NCBI GenBank assembly: GCA_963681505.1
Contig: OY811971.1
Location: forward strand, 13,615,232 to 13,679,231
DNA: 64,000 bases
Direction: 5' to 3'
Source: Eunapius fragilis
Taxonomy: Eukaryota > Porifera > Demospongiae > Spongillida > Spongillidae
The notes beneath the pieces were generated by a model that did not search any database, had not been told where the DNA came from, and worked only from the letters and a program-made list of their open reading frames with translations. Made by a program: the position numbers and the translations under genes. This document shows, piece by piece, positions 1-16,919 of this stretch (positions are counted from its first letter, which is position 1; each line of letters starts with the position of its first letter).

Positions 1-1165
1 AGCAGCTATTTATATATGCATATACCGGTACGCGTTTTCATGCATGCATAAAATCAAGTAAATCAACCACATGTGTCATCTGCCACTTTATAATATCACA
101 ATTCTCGCTACCCGTATATACCTTGCGTACGCGTCCTATACGTGCATGCATGGACCAGACCCGTAATGAATTAACTATGTCTATGAGCTGTATATAATAT
201 TAATTATATGTTTACTGCATGCATGCCGACTTATTATGTTTGCCGCTGCTCAGTTACGTGATCGTTCCGTCAGAATGCTATATGGCCCGTATATACTTGC
301 TGCACGTGAGGGTGTCGAAGCGGCTATTTATATACTGTTTAATGAACGCATATGCATGACCAATCAGATATACTGGATATCTACAACGCACGGCATGTAC
401 TCCGCCCCGAACGAAAAAATTGAATCGCTTGTACCATCAAACCGACTTTTTAAAACAGGTTTTGACATCAGCCAGTGGTACAAGGACATGCAAGCACATC
501 ATGTAATTGTCGAGGATCGAGTACTGCACTTTCTGAAGAATTGGCTAGTGCTCCGCTTCCTGGAGCAGCCTATTAGGAAAAGAGGATTTCGGGGCGGGGT
601 GGGGAGGGAGCGATGGATATATAAAAAAAGCGCATAAATTTATCCAACAAAGCGACCTATCGTAGGTACTAACTGGTATACATTGTACCCTCGATCCGCC
701 ACTGAGTTTACGCATAGATATTAACATCTCTAAACTATCTATGATATTAATATCTATGGTTAACGTTTCCTTCATACATAAATTAGGTCACCGGCTATTA
801 ATCCATTGATTGTATTGTCTTTTGACCGTATGGAGGTGTGCAGGAAGGAGGGATGAAGTAATTTTATGTAATCTGTAGATTGTATATTCGTAAACCTTTC
901 AATATATAAAAGTGCATTTAATAACTGCAACGCTCTGATTACGGAATCGAAACGCACGTAATCTATTTAATATAGTTACAGAATTATTTATAGCCTTTCT
1001 TATGTACTATGAACGAGATCGCCAAAAGGCAGTACGGAGTGGACGGCATTATATCGCGAACGTGGAAGGTCCTCAAGAGACTGAACATGCGCCGAGCACA
1101 GAGGACGAAGGAGTAAACTCCAACCCGCTCCCTGAGTCCATGTTACTAGACTGACGCCCACACAG
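1..1165. other. No recognised gene
   Basis: AT-rich sequence with many TGCATG and TATATA runs. An open frame of 133 codons (236-637, plus) has no domain I recognise and no clear splice context, so I do not call it a gene. A second open stretch on plus, about 1002-1156, is acidic and ends in TGA; it could be an N-terminal exon of the GRAMD4-like gene that follows, but I could not place a donor site. Confidence 0.4.
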
Positions 1166-2002
1166 AGCGCCGACACACCTGCCAAAGGGCGCAGCGCTCA
1201 GGATGAGCGCAAAGTGTACGAGGAGCAGTTAGGACAGCTTCAAGAACAGCTGGAGGCCTTGATGATAAAGGAAATAGAACTGCAATGTAATTAATTTCAT
1301 TATACAGACTGAGATCACGTGCGTTCTCTACTGGACTAGTGGACATCGTCGATTCAAAGAACTGGATGAAAACAGGAAAGGCAAGAAGCAGTACCAGGCC
1401 CAGAAGAAGGAGCTGGAGAAGATGGCCAGAGAGAATGAGGAGCTAAAGGAGAGACTGCGATCTCAGCACAATGGCGGATCTGGGCCTCAGCCCCAAACCA
1501 TTAAGACAGGTCAATAAGTTAATGTTTGTTGTTTGCTGTTGGGATTAAAAAACCGCATGTTGTGTTCGTTATTTGTATTGTAAGATAATGGATCCTCTAC
1601 AACTTCTTTCGTACACACTAGTTTGGACCTTGGAGTTACATTGGTTTGAATTTCTACATGTATGTGCACGTTTCATTATGGCATATGTCAAATTAATGAC
1701 ATGCTATGTTCCTTTTTATTGCAATGATCCCAACACAGGTATTTTCACAACCACCTTCCCCTACCAGAGGTGTGGAGTCCATTAGACCAGGCCTTGGTCC
1801 TCCTGCAGAGCCTCCCAGCAGTGGAGCAGGTGAGGACAGATGGCATTGGTGTTTTCATTACTTGCACTAGCAAATGTTCATGTGTGTATGCTCACATGAA
1901 CACATGCACACACACATGTACTTTATGAATCTATTACAGATTGAAGGCTAACCTCACTCTCATCCTGGTGGGGGTTTCCCCTCCTTCCTGTATTCAAACC
2001 TT

Positions 2003-2036
<34 letters not shown>

Positions 2037-2445
2037 CCACCTGACAGCATGCCCCACACACATCACCTCCATTGCGAGTCCTTTCCTTCACTCAGGAGGT
2101 TGCTATGAAGGGTCTCCAGATGTCGTTACCCAGGAGGGTGCCATAGGAGACCTCATGTGTGACGCCATGTCTGAGGACAGCACACTGCCCACCTCCACCA
2201 GCACATCTGATGCATCCTGCCATAGGACCAACGGCTACAGTGCTGTGAACATCACCTTTGTGGTGACTAAGTCAGAAAGGTTTGAAGTGTTCTTGGTAAC
2301 CTGTACCATGGTGATGCTATGGTGATGCCCATGACTCCGCCTCCTCCCTCCAGGTGTACATGTACTGTGTGTGGAACGGATGGACCATCCAACTACTGCT
2401 GCTTATGGCCATATTGAAGCTTTCCATGAACTATCTCTATGAGAG
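1166..2445 (+). CDS. GRAMD4: GRAMD4-like protein, partial (coiled coil and first membrane segment)
   Basis: Exons read at about 1166-1294, 1309-1509, 1739-1829, 2096-2262 and 2354-2445. The first two encode a charged coiled coil (for example KKELEKMARENEELKERL). The next two encode a Pro/Ser-rich linker. The last joins in phase to give NITFVVYMYCVWNGW then a hydrophobic run ending in LSMNYLYER, closely matching the first membrane segment of vertebrate GRAMD4 (VYMNAVWHGW, LRLSLNYL) by recall. GRAMD4 is a membrane protein linked to apoptosis and autophagy. The GRAM domain and later membrane segments are not found: UBE2N exons follow directly. The junctions between the first three exons do not keep frame in a simple GT-AG reading (1509 leaves phase 1, 1739 needs phase 0), so those borders are uncertain or broken. 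Junctions 1829/2096 and 2262/2354 are clean. Confidence 0.68.
2004..2035. repeat. (CA)n microsatellite
   Basis: An uninterrupted AC dinucleotide run in the intron between the third and fourth GRAMD4-like exons. Confidence 0.9.
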
Positions 2446-2680
2446 GTGGGCATTAGATGGGAGTGGCTATTAGTGTGAGGGTGGACATTGACATTGAGAT
2501 GTGCTCTAGATGGGGTGGGGTGGTCATTAGATGGGATGGGCATTAGAATAGGTGAGCATTAAATCAGGGGAGATTCGTATTTTTGTACATGTGGTGGTGG
2601 GTATTAGATGGAGGTTGGCATTTTAGTGTGGAGGTGGGCATTAATTTGTGTTACTACTCTACAGCTGTCTACTGTAAATA

Positions 2681-3017
<337 letters not shown>

Positions 3018-3117
3018 GTGATGGTGTAGGGGAGTATGCGGAGAGGTGATGGGGGAGGGGTGTAGGTGGAGGGGTGATGGTGAAGGGGTGTAGGGGGAGA
3101 GGTGGTACTGAAAACAA
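3018..3117 (+). repeat. G-rich minisatellite stub
   Basis: A few copies of a GGTGATGG...GGGGTGTAGG motif directly after the UBE2N-like exon. The same motif is expanded to about 400 bp after the duplicate exon near 55.6 kb. Confidence 0.6.
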
Positions 3118-3469
3118 GGCACTACCCGACACAACGAGGAAGCATAGTCTTCTGGAGACCCCCATTCCTCCAGTGAAGAGTCTCACAGCCACGCCAATGC
3201 TACCAGGCCGGTGGTGACCCCCGGCTAGGTGGACCAAGGCGGCACGCCCTGCTTCGACGGCTTGCTCCGTCAGCTCGGAATGACCTCGCAGGTGTCACTC
3301 GGTTAGCAAACAATCTCGGGAATAAACCCATTGGCACAAGCAAAAGCGTCACTCACGGCACCACAGCAGCTCTTCATCATCACGGTCCTGTTCTCGCCAT
3401 CGATATCATCGACGAACGCACAGCAGGTCTTCGCGATCGAGTTCCTCTATCAGCAGCAGCAGTAGTAGT

Positions 3470-3500
<31 letters not shown>

Positions 3501-3523
3501 CTGGTCCATCAGCAGTCTCCCCC

Positions 3524-4205
3524 TTCATCGCATGCATCACTACTCCACCCAAGCACCTCATACGTCACATCAGGCTCGGTAAGTTTATCAAATTCGATAA
3601 ATTACTACCTGTGCATGACGAGTTGGTGTTTGGCGGGCGTGAGAGACTGGGTACTGGTAACAAGAGGCAACGCCCAGCTAAGAGACAGGTTCACAACCTG
3701 GCTTCTTGGCTCGAGGCTTGGAATATATTCCTGGCAGTGCATGTCCAATCGCATCCTCGAGAGGCCCTTCAATTGGTAAAATACCAGGCCATAAATACTG
3801 TACATGTATGCCATCTGTTCACAGCATACTCAGCAGCTGCCTACCTCAAATATGATTCACTCTTTAGACAACCTGCAGCCAGGGACAAGTCTAAGTTGAT
3901 TGCCTGGGACCACCTCAAAGAAGACATATTGGTGTGGTGCACAACCAGGCAGCCCTTTTGGCCCTCTAAATTCCAACCTGCAGGCCAGGCAGATTCAAGA
4001 GTTACAGGTCCTCCCTCTACCCCAAGTGGTAGAATTACCCACCCCTCTACCGGACAAGTGCATCAAGGGGTCCCAGTGCTCCTTTGCACACAAATGTTGG
4101 AATGCGGGCTGTGGGGGAGACCAATCAGCCAAAGCCTGCACTCGAGGGGCCCCACCCCCTGGGTGTGGATCACAAGATCTGCACGCCGTTTCGCCATTGA
4201 GTTAG
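3524..4205 (+). pseudogene. DIRS-like Gag region
   Basis: Begins after a CAG/AGC-rich run (about 3452-3498, polyserine in one frame). It reads KFIKFDKLLPVHDELVFGG, then a WLEAWNIFLAVHVQSHP segment and LKYDSLFRQPAA. These match by recall the conserved Gag block of animal DIRS/Ngaro elements (WLEAWN...YD..FR). A Cys/His cluster (CSFAHKCWNAGC) follows in a different frame at about 4077-4118, consistent with the family's zinc knuckle, so there is at least one frameshift inside. Confidence 0.7.
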
Positions 4206-5345
4206 CTGATCATCCCGACAAGGCCTGGGTCTCCTGGCTTCTTGATGTTATAACTAATGGTGTACAAATAGGTTATAATGGTCCACAATTTTCTTATGTC
4301 ACATGCAATTTGGTATCAGCCCTACAGCATCCTGTTGCAGTGGAAGAGAAGCTCCGCCTAGAGATGGAAGCAGGACGGGTTCATGGGCCATTCCTAGGAC
4401 TGCCATTGCCAAACTTCAGAACTTCTGGCCTAGGTGTGGTTCCCAAAAAGAACGGGAAGTGGCGAGTAATTCTCCATCTATCAGCCCCAGCGGGTGTGAG
4501 TATCAATGATTCCATCTCTAAGGAGGAATATACTCTTCACCACAGGATCATTGCCACAACTCTGTCCAAGCAATGCTGTCCCTGTGTAGCAACCTTGGTG
4601 TCCCGGTGGCAGTGGACAAACTCGAGGGTCCTGCATCCACACTGACTTTTTTTAGGCATTACCCTGGACACGGTCAACCAGGAACTGCGTCTACCACCAG
4701 AGAAGCTCAAGGAGATCTCGCAGGCAGTTACCAACTGGTTGGGACGTCGCACAGCCACCAAGAGAGAGCTACTCTCCCTGATAGGGAGGTTAGCATTTGC
4801 GGCTAGAGTGGTACCAGCAGGGGGCACCTCTTCTGCCGGCGGCTGATCCAACTGTCATCATCGGTAGATAAACTTCACCATCATGTTTATCTGAATGCCG
4901 AAGCCCACGAAGACCTCAAGTGGTGACACGACTTTCTACCCTCATGGAATGGCAAAGCAATGTTCAGTTTGGAAGGATGCAGATGACCTATCCCTATACA
5001 CGGATGCTTTCCAGTGCACTGGGTTTTGGTGGCTATTTTCAAGGTTCATGGTTTCGCTGAGACTGGAGCCCAAGTCAGTAGGCTACCACTGTGTTCTATC
5101 CAATGGCAGGAACTGTTTGCCATTGTAGTAGCAGCGACCATTTGGGGTTCGATACTATCCAACCACTGTATCACTTTCAAGTGTGACAATCTCGCTATCG
5201 TCAATGCATGGTCGTCTCAAAACGCTAAAGATCTCCAACTTTCTAAGCTAAGCTTCTCTGTCGATTATTTTCATCGCAGCATCCCAGAACTTCACCATTC
5301 GCTTTGTGCATGTTCCAAGCAGTCTAAATTGCATTGCTGATTGCC
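4190..5345 (+). pseudogene. DIRS-like reverse transcriptase and RNase H, core deleted
   Basis: RT fingers are visible as SGLGVVPKKNGKWRVILHLS and SINDSISKEEYTLHH (about 4420-4545). The sequence then jumps within about 60 bp to CSNLGVPVAVDKLEGP, which normally follows the YVDD catalytic box; the palm with its aspartates is missing. A one-base gain in a T run near 4650 shifts the thumb (LRLPPEKLKEIS...), and a TGA replaces a Trp codon near 4922. RNase H is recognisable from YTDA (about 4996), LGFGGYFQGSWF in a shifted frame, IQWQELFAIVVAA and CDNLAIVNAWSS, ending near HVPSSLNCIADCLSRN. Confidence 0.75.
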
Positions 5346-5399
5346 TGTCCAGAAATCAATCATCTTGCTCCCCAGGCAGATCGCAATCCCACCCCGGTC

Positions 5400-6325
5400 C
5401 CTCCCAACCTTGCAGAACTGTAGAGCAACAGCTTGCAAGACTCCTCACACACACCATAGCCCCCCTCCATGTGAAGTACTTACAGAGTGGGTATCGAGAA
5501 GTTTTCGGCATTTTGTGAACAGCTCCATTTGCGGCCATGCCCAGCCAGCAAACACTCTGTAGCTCTGTTTGCAGCCCATCTGAGCAATACATTGAGTGTG
5601 AAGACTATCGGGGTGTACCTAGCAGCCATCTCATACCTCCACCACTGGGATGGCTTTTGGAGCCCTGTAACAGGGAACCCGAGACTCAGCTTGCTCTTAG
5701 AGGGCTCCAGAGAAAACAGGCTGCTGGGTCAGGGTCGGTAAAGAGACATCCACTAACCATGAAGATGCTCAAGGATCTGTCCAAATCCCTGCATTCATAG
5801 AAGTCGCTTATCGGCTCATGATGCAGGCAGCCTTGTCAGTAGCCTTCTTTGGTTTTCTCAGCGTTAGCGAGTTTACAACAAACAGGAAAGCCATGAGAAG
5901 GGGGCGTTTTTTAACCAGGAAGGACGTCCTATGTACACCTGATGAGCTGAAGCTGAACATCAAGTACTCGAAGGTCGATCAGCTGGGGAACGGGTCCAGC
6001 ATTTCAATGGGACTCACGGGCGAAGTTTGCTGTCCAGTTCTAACCATGAAGTCCTACTTGAAATGCTGTCATGCCAAACCAGGCACCTCATTATTTCATT
6101 TCACATCTGGCAGGCCCCTGTCGTCCCGAAGACTTCAGTCTACCCTCCGTTCATTGCTGCGTTGTATTGGGTACGACCCTGGGACCCACAGCTTTAGAAT
6201 AGGTGCAGCCACAGCTGCAGCAATAGCTGTCCTGCCTACTGAAACTATCAAGCAACTAGGTCGTTGACGCAGTGGCGTGTATTCAGTATATGTCCGCCAT
6301 GCACCAAACCACTCCTCGACGACAG
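5400..6325 (+). pseudogene. DIRS-like tyrosine recombinase
   Basis: Blocks in several frames: FSAFCEQLHLRPCPASK (5490s), SVKTIGVYLAAISYLHHWDG, then an open 149-codon stretch (5818-6267) with AALSVAFFGFLSVSEFT, CPVLTMKSYL and the recombinase core HSFRIGAATAAA followed by IKQLGR. The Trp that normally follows LGR is a TGA stop; the frame then resumes with RSGVYSVYVR, which contains the likely catalytic Tyr. The HxxR motif is intact; the protein is not. Confidence 0.78.
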
Positions 6326-6682
6326 CACAGATTGCTAATTACTGTTATCAAAACTATGCTTGTTGCGTTTGTAATCCTTCACATGTTCCCTTGTTACTTA
6401 CATACCATTGGCACCAACGCTTGAAATACAGCCTTTATGGGGGGGGGTTAACTTTGGGTGGTTCCCCTGGGGGGCCACTGCTCAACACATGGCTGTTGTA
6501 CTACGACCCGCACCCCATCTGCCCCACAATGGTCACACAACCTAGGGCATGGCGGTCAGCACCTTACCTAAGGCTACGCATACAGCCTGCACCCCATTCA
6601 CCCTACCATGGCTATCTGCTAGCCTAGGGTATGGTGGTCGGCTCTTGCCTCACGTAGCTACCTATAGCCATTTGGGCACGTG

Positions 6683-7008
6683 ATCTCACAGGGTGCTCTG
6701 CCTTACCCCCTTTTACCGCATGCAGTCAATGGGGTGCATGTTCGGGCTGGGTTAGTTCACACTTCCTAGGTGGGGAATTAAGCATGAGAATAAATTTAAT
6801 GAAACAAGCAAGGGGGGGGGGGGGGGGGGGGGGCAACGAAATTTGTATGGACCCCATCGTCCAATACTGTAGAGCTTGAAGAGAGGATTACGAATCTTCT
6901 TTTAGATGGATTTAAAAATGAGGGCGTAGAGGTTACCACTCTACGCCCCTTACATTTTTGTATTCACTTCAGATTCACGTGGGAGTCAGTCACATCGATT
7001 GATCTCTC
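6683..7008. other. Intergenic, with a poly(G) tract
   Basis: No gene seen. A run of about 22 G lies at 6812-6833. GAGGGCGTAGAGG (6920s) and CTCTACGCCC (6940s) form a short inverted pair. Confidence 0.5.
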
Positions 7009-7192
7009 GCAGTGAAAGTAACTCATTAGCACCCAAGTACAATCTCGCTAGAACTTAGAGCGATGTAGTTAACATTTTAACCCGGCCGTTCCAGAGATAC
7101 ATGTATTAGCCTGGTAGGTTTAATTAACATGCTTAAGGTTGTAGCGAGGGTTTACAAGTTGTACTTGGGTCCTAACTAGCTACTTTCACTGC
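7009..7192. mobile_element. Inverted-repeat (MITE-like) element
   Basis: The left arm 7009-7049 (begins GCAGTGAAAGTA) is the imperfect reverse complement of 7143-7192 (ends TACTTTCACTGC). Both arms contain the CCCAAGTACAA motif. The arms flank about 94 bp with no coding sense, and a C run follows directly. The layout is that of a short non-autonomous DNA transposon; no target duplication was identified. Confidence 0.55.
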
Positions 7193-7499
7193 CCCCCCCC
7201 CCCTCCCTATGATGCATTAACTACTTGGATTTTGATTAATAGCCCATTCTGTGATTTCATACCTACTATCTGGATGGAAATTATTTTTAATGGATTTGAG
7301 AATACAAAGCTTGTCTTGTGCAGCTATTTCATAGAGCTCACTGTTGCCCATGTGTTATTTCACTTTCATTCCTCTCCATTACCCCTAGCACTGCTGGGAT
7401 ATCCATCCTTGCTGAAAGCAATGAGTTGATCTCCAAAGAATTGGCAACCACTCATCATCAAAATTTGCAAACCACGAGCCTGGTATCGTTCCCATTCAG

Positions 7500-13252
<5,753 letters not shown>

Positions 13253-13276
13253 GACTGCAATGCCATCAAACTTACT

Positions 13277-13482
13277 GCTGCACAAACACCCTCACTGACT
13301 GCTGTACAAACACCCTAAGTGACTGCTGTACTAACACCCTCACTGACTGCTGTACAAACACCCTCACTGACTGCTGTACAAACACCCTCACGGACTGCTG
13401 TACAAACACCCTCACTGACTGCTGTACAAACACCCTCACTGACTGCTGTCCAATGTCAGTGAGGGAGTTTGTACAGCAGTCT
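13277..13482. repeat. 24-bp minisatellite ending in an inverted copy
   Basis: About seven copies of a unit with GACTGCTGTACAAACACCCT, followed at about 13456-13482 by its reverse complement (CAGTGAGGGAGTTTGTACAG). Transcribed, the last copies would fold into a long hairpin. Confidence 0.9.
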
Positions 13483-13835
13483 AATTAATGGCCTGGTATT
13501 TTGATTTTTAAATAGAATTGCAATTTTTCACTAGCAATATATTAGACAATCGATATTTTGCAGCGATGAATTCTTAGCTTGAATGTTTTGATGAAGGTGG
13601 TATTAAAGTTATAGATTGTTAAATCTGAGAATATGGAATCGAGGCAGCGAAAAGGGACATTACCCATATTTTAATATGATCTCATATTCTAACAGAAACC
13701 TATGTCATCTACAAATTCTTTCTTACACACTGGAAATTAGTCTGTCCATCATGGAGTTACAGTGGTCTGAATTTATTTTTACATTTTAATTGCATGCATC
13801 AACTTTGATGCTCCATACTGGAAAATTCTGGAATA
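13483..13835. other. No gene seen
   Basis: AT-rich, with no exon-like stretch or repeat that I recognise. Confidence 0.4.
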
Positions 13836-14393
13836 AACACTCTGTACATGTAGCTCTGTAGCTCTGTAGCTCTGTTTGTAGCAATACATTGAGGATCTGT
13901 CCAAATCCTTGCATTCATAGAAGTCACTTTCCACCCACGATCGACTCGTGATGCAGGCAGCCTTGTCAGTGGCCTTCTTTGACTTTCTCAGAGTCAGCAA
14001 GTTTACAACAAACAGGAAAGTCATGAGAAGGGGGCGTTTTTTAACCAGGAAGGACGTCCTACATGTACATACACCCACAATGAACGGGTCCAGCATTTCA
14101 ATGGGACTCACGGGCGAAGTTTGCTGTCCAGTTCTAACCATGAAGTCCTACTTGAAATGCTGTCATGCCAAACCAGGCACCCCATTATTTCATTTCACAC
14201 ATGGCTATTGTACTACGGCCCACACCCCATCTGCCCCACAATGGTCACACAACCTAGGGCATGGCCGTCAGCACCTTACCTAAGGCTACGCATACAGCTT
14301 GCACTCCATTCACCCTACAATGGCTATCTGCTAGCCTAGGGTATGGTGGTCGCCTCTTGCCTCACTTAGCTACCTATAGCCATTTGGGCACGT
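13836..14393 (+). mobile_element. Internally deleted copy of the DIRS-like element
   Basis: Matches the 3.1-6.7 kb element in pieces: the AACACTCTGTAGCTCTG segment, then a jump to GGATCTGTCCAAATCC, the recombinase stretch AALSVAFFDFLRVS (13957 on), a further deletion before NGSSISMGLTGEVCCP, and the shared 3' tail to GGGCACGTG. The Ser to Asp/Lys changes (FFDFLRVSKF against FFGFLSVSEF) show it is a diverged copy. Confidence 0.85.
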
Positions 14394-15345
14394 GGTCCCC
14401 TCCACCCCTCCCTCCCTCCCCTCCACCCCTCCCTCCCTCCCCTCCACCCCACCCTCCCTCCCTTCCACCCCTCCCTCCCCTCCACCCCTCCCTCCCCTCC
14501 ACCCCTCCCTCCCCTCCACCCCTCCCTCCCCTCCACCCCTCCCTCCCTCCCCTCCACCCCTCCCTCCCTCCCCTCCACCCCTCCCTCCCTCCCTTCCACC
14601 CCTCCCTCCCTCCCTCTACCCTCCCTCCCTCCCCTCCATCCCTCCATCCCTCCCGTCTACCCCTCCCTCCCTCACCTCCACCCCTCTTTCCGTCCCCTCC
14701 ACCCCTCACTCTCTCCACCCCACCCCTACCCCCCTTCTCCCCTCCCTCCTCTCCACCCCTCCCTCCCTCCTTCATCCCTCCCTCCCTCCTCTCCACCCTT
14801 CGTCTTTTCACTCCTCCCTCCTTCCACCCCCTTTCCCTCCCCCTCCTTCCCCTCTGCTCCCTAACCCTCCCCCTCCCCCTTTTTTCCTCTCCACCCCTCC
14901 CTTCACCCTCTATCCCCTCCATCCCATACCCTCCACTCTCCCTCCTTCCCCTCCACCCCTCCCTCCTTCCCCTCCACCCCTCCCTCCTCTCCACCCCACC
15001 CTCCCTCCCCTCCACCCCTCCCTCCCTTCTCTCCACCCCACCCCTACCCCCCTTCTCCCCTCCCTCCCTCTACCCTCCCTCCCTCCCCTCCATCCCTCCA
15101 TCCCTCCCGTCTACCCCTCCCTCCTTCCTCTCCACCCCTCCCTCCTCTCCCTCCACCCCTCTCTCCCTCCCCTCCATCCTTCCCTTTACCCCTCCCTCCT
15201 CTCCACCCCTCCCTCCCTCCTTCATCCCTCCCTCCTCTCCACCCTTCGTCTTTTCACCCCTCCCTCCTTCCACCCCCTTTCCCTCCCCCTCCTTCCCATA
15301 CCCTCCACTCTCCCTCCTTCCCCTCCACCCCTTCGTCCCCTCCCT
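14394..15345 (+). repeat. C-rich polypyrimidine tract (CCCTCC/CCACCC)
   Basis: About 950 bp that is almost purine-free on the plus strand, built from CTCCACCCCTCCCTCC-type units. It begins exactly where the DIRS-like copy ends. The minus strand is (GGGAGGG)n and could form G-quadruplexes; the duplex could form triplex DNA. A block of about 180 bp with TTCGTCTTTTCA near 14800 recurs near 15245, so larger duplications are present. Long open frames here are compositional. Confidence 0.95.
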
Positions 15346-15993
15346 ACCTCAGCTGCTCACTTACCCCAACCCCACGGACCAATTACCTATTGGTGAGGTA
15401 CACCATTAGGTAAGGAATGGGGTGGCATCAAAAAAGCTTCAGAACAACTCATGTAAGGGGTAAGAGGGGGAGGAGGAGGGGATACGTGACACAGTTAGGG
15501 ATCCTTGTGACCTCCATAAAGACTTGACATGTCCAGTAGGCTACATGGCTATTTGGTCATCTCCTCTGACCACCCAACACCTGTGCTCCTTAGATGTTGT
15601 GCACACACACACAGGTCTGCTAGACAGACAATATGACATCATTGACCAATATCTCATCATCCCCCCCCTCCGCCCGTGGGGTGCCTCCCCCATCTGTCTA
15701 ACTCAGAATATACAAAGACGTATGCAACAGGAAGCCATCAGAGATCCAGATGACCACATCTCCACTAGCGACCTACATGTATTAGATGGAGCTGTAGCCT
15801 GGGCCTGGGGACTCGTTTACCATCACATATGTGTGTATACTTATTATCCACATTAAGTAATGATTCAAAATGACATGCAACATGGTTGCATTGTGTGTAC
15901 GTGTATGGTCGTAATACTTACGTATTACAAACACACTGTAGACTTTTTGTTCTGCAATGAAATGAATACGGTAATTAAAAACAACTGAATTCA
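15346..15993. other. Unassigned, one 110-codon open frame
   Basis: An open frame at 15524-15856 (plus) contains QNIQRRMQQEAIRDPDDH and has a more protein-like composition than its surroundings, but I recognise no family and no convincing splice sites. Nothing else is supported here. Confidence 0.2.
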
Positions 15994-16919
15994 CAGACGT
16001 AGGAAGCAAGGGGAGGGGGGGGGGGCAGCGGGGGCTATAGCCCCCGACCTTGGATGATGGAGGGGGGGGGGGGGGGGGGGGGGGGGGCTCAGCCCCTTCA
16101 CATTTTGTGCCCATATGAAATTTTATTAAGATCGGTTATAACTGATTCAAGAAGCGAGACCATGGCGACAAAGACAAAGCGGAAACTCAAAGAAAGTGAT
16201 TATCCATCTGTCCTAACGTATTTTCAAAAGAAGTCCAAAGGTTGGTTTTCTATCGTAGCCAGCACTTGGCATCGTGCATTGTACAAATAACGCTTGTGGC
16301 ACCACAATGGTAATCAGTATTACTGCCCGCTTTGTTTTACAGTAATATTGTCTATGTTGTAAATGTTGGGATGCCAGCCTCTATAGTTAATGTTTTATTT
16401 TGGCCAAATGGATGAGTATAAATACTTCAAAGAGATAACTAATTTGAAAACACTCCGTCTCCTGGAACATGAAGGGGTCACTGAGAGTGATCACGGACTG
16501 TTTTCAGAGGTAGAGAAGCTCATAAAAGATGCGACTTAATGACTGCATGTAGCGAAAGACTTTCCACAAGCCAATAATCGTCGAAGAGATTGTTTTGGCA
16601 GCTTTTGAAACTTGATTTATATACTCTGCATTCGAATTCGATGTTTATAAAATCATGATGTATACTGTGCGCACACGTACATTTACCTACACTCGTATCA
16701 CGCGCGCGCGTATACGTACGTGTGAGTATCTTTTTAGACAACGGAAGGTATTAAAGCTTTGCGCTACCAGCAATAAGGTTACAAGTTTGCTTTAAACAGT
16801 TCACAGATACCGTTTCAAAATATCTTTTGCAAGACATGTCGATTATCCCACCCACTGATGAATTATTTATTTCAGTCTCCCCCCCCCCCCGCTATTTGAA
16901 CCGTTCCTATACGCCACTG
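15994..16919 (+). mobile_element. hAT-like (TTF-type) DNA transposon remnant
   Basis: The left end CAGACGTAGGAAGCAAGGGG and the right end, read inward, CAGTGGCGTATAGGAACGG are similar hAT-style termini. Each is followed by a poly(G) run in its own orientation, about 26 G at 16062-16087 on the left and a C run at 16880-16890 on the right. The flanks CTGAATTC and CTGAATGT are an imperfect 8-bp target duplication. A palindrome, GGGGGCTATAGCCCCC, lies just inside the left end. Confidence 0.5.
16162..16290 (+). pseudogene. Start of a TTF/hAT-type transposase
   Basis: Encodes a 42-residue stub beginning MATKTKRKLKESDYPS with YFQKKSKG, which resembles the N-terminus of TTF-zinc-finger hAT transposases (basic run then a ..FF.KK motif). 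It stops at TAA; no dimerisation domain follows inside this element. A possible C-terminal remnant of the same class is at 53950. Confidence 0.35.

Larger units (their letters stand above)
3118..6682 (+). mobile_element. DIRS-like tyrosine-recombinase retrotransposon, degenerate
   Basis: The gene order is Gag-like, reverse transcriptase (RT), RNase H, tyrosine recombinase (YR), which defines DIRS/Ngaro-type elements. Every part carries frameshifts or stops, and the RT catalytic core is deleted, so the copy is dead. The 3' 200 bp (about 6481-6682) is shared with a second, shorter copy ending at 14393, so I place the right end near GGGCACGTG at 6682. The left end is estimated from where the UBE2N duplication ends. 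I could not identify the split or inverted terminal repeats typical of DIRS elements. Confidence 0.83.

Noticed and set aside
236..637. 133-codon frame as a gene
   Set aside because: No family, no splice context and AT-rich surroundings; length alone is not enough.
14261..15409. Proline/serine-rich frame of 382 codons and its glycine-rich reverse
   Set aside because: Low-complexity CT tract; no splice signals or domains.
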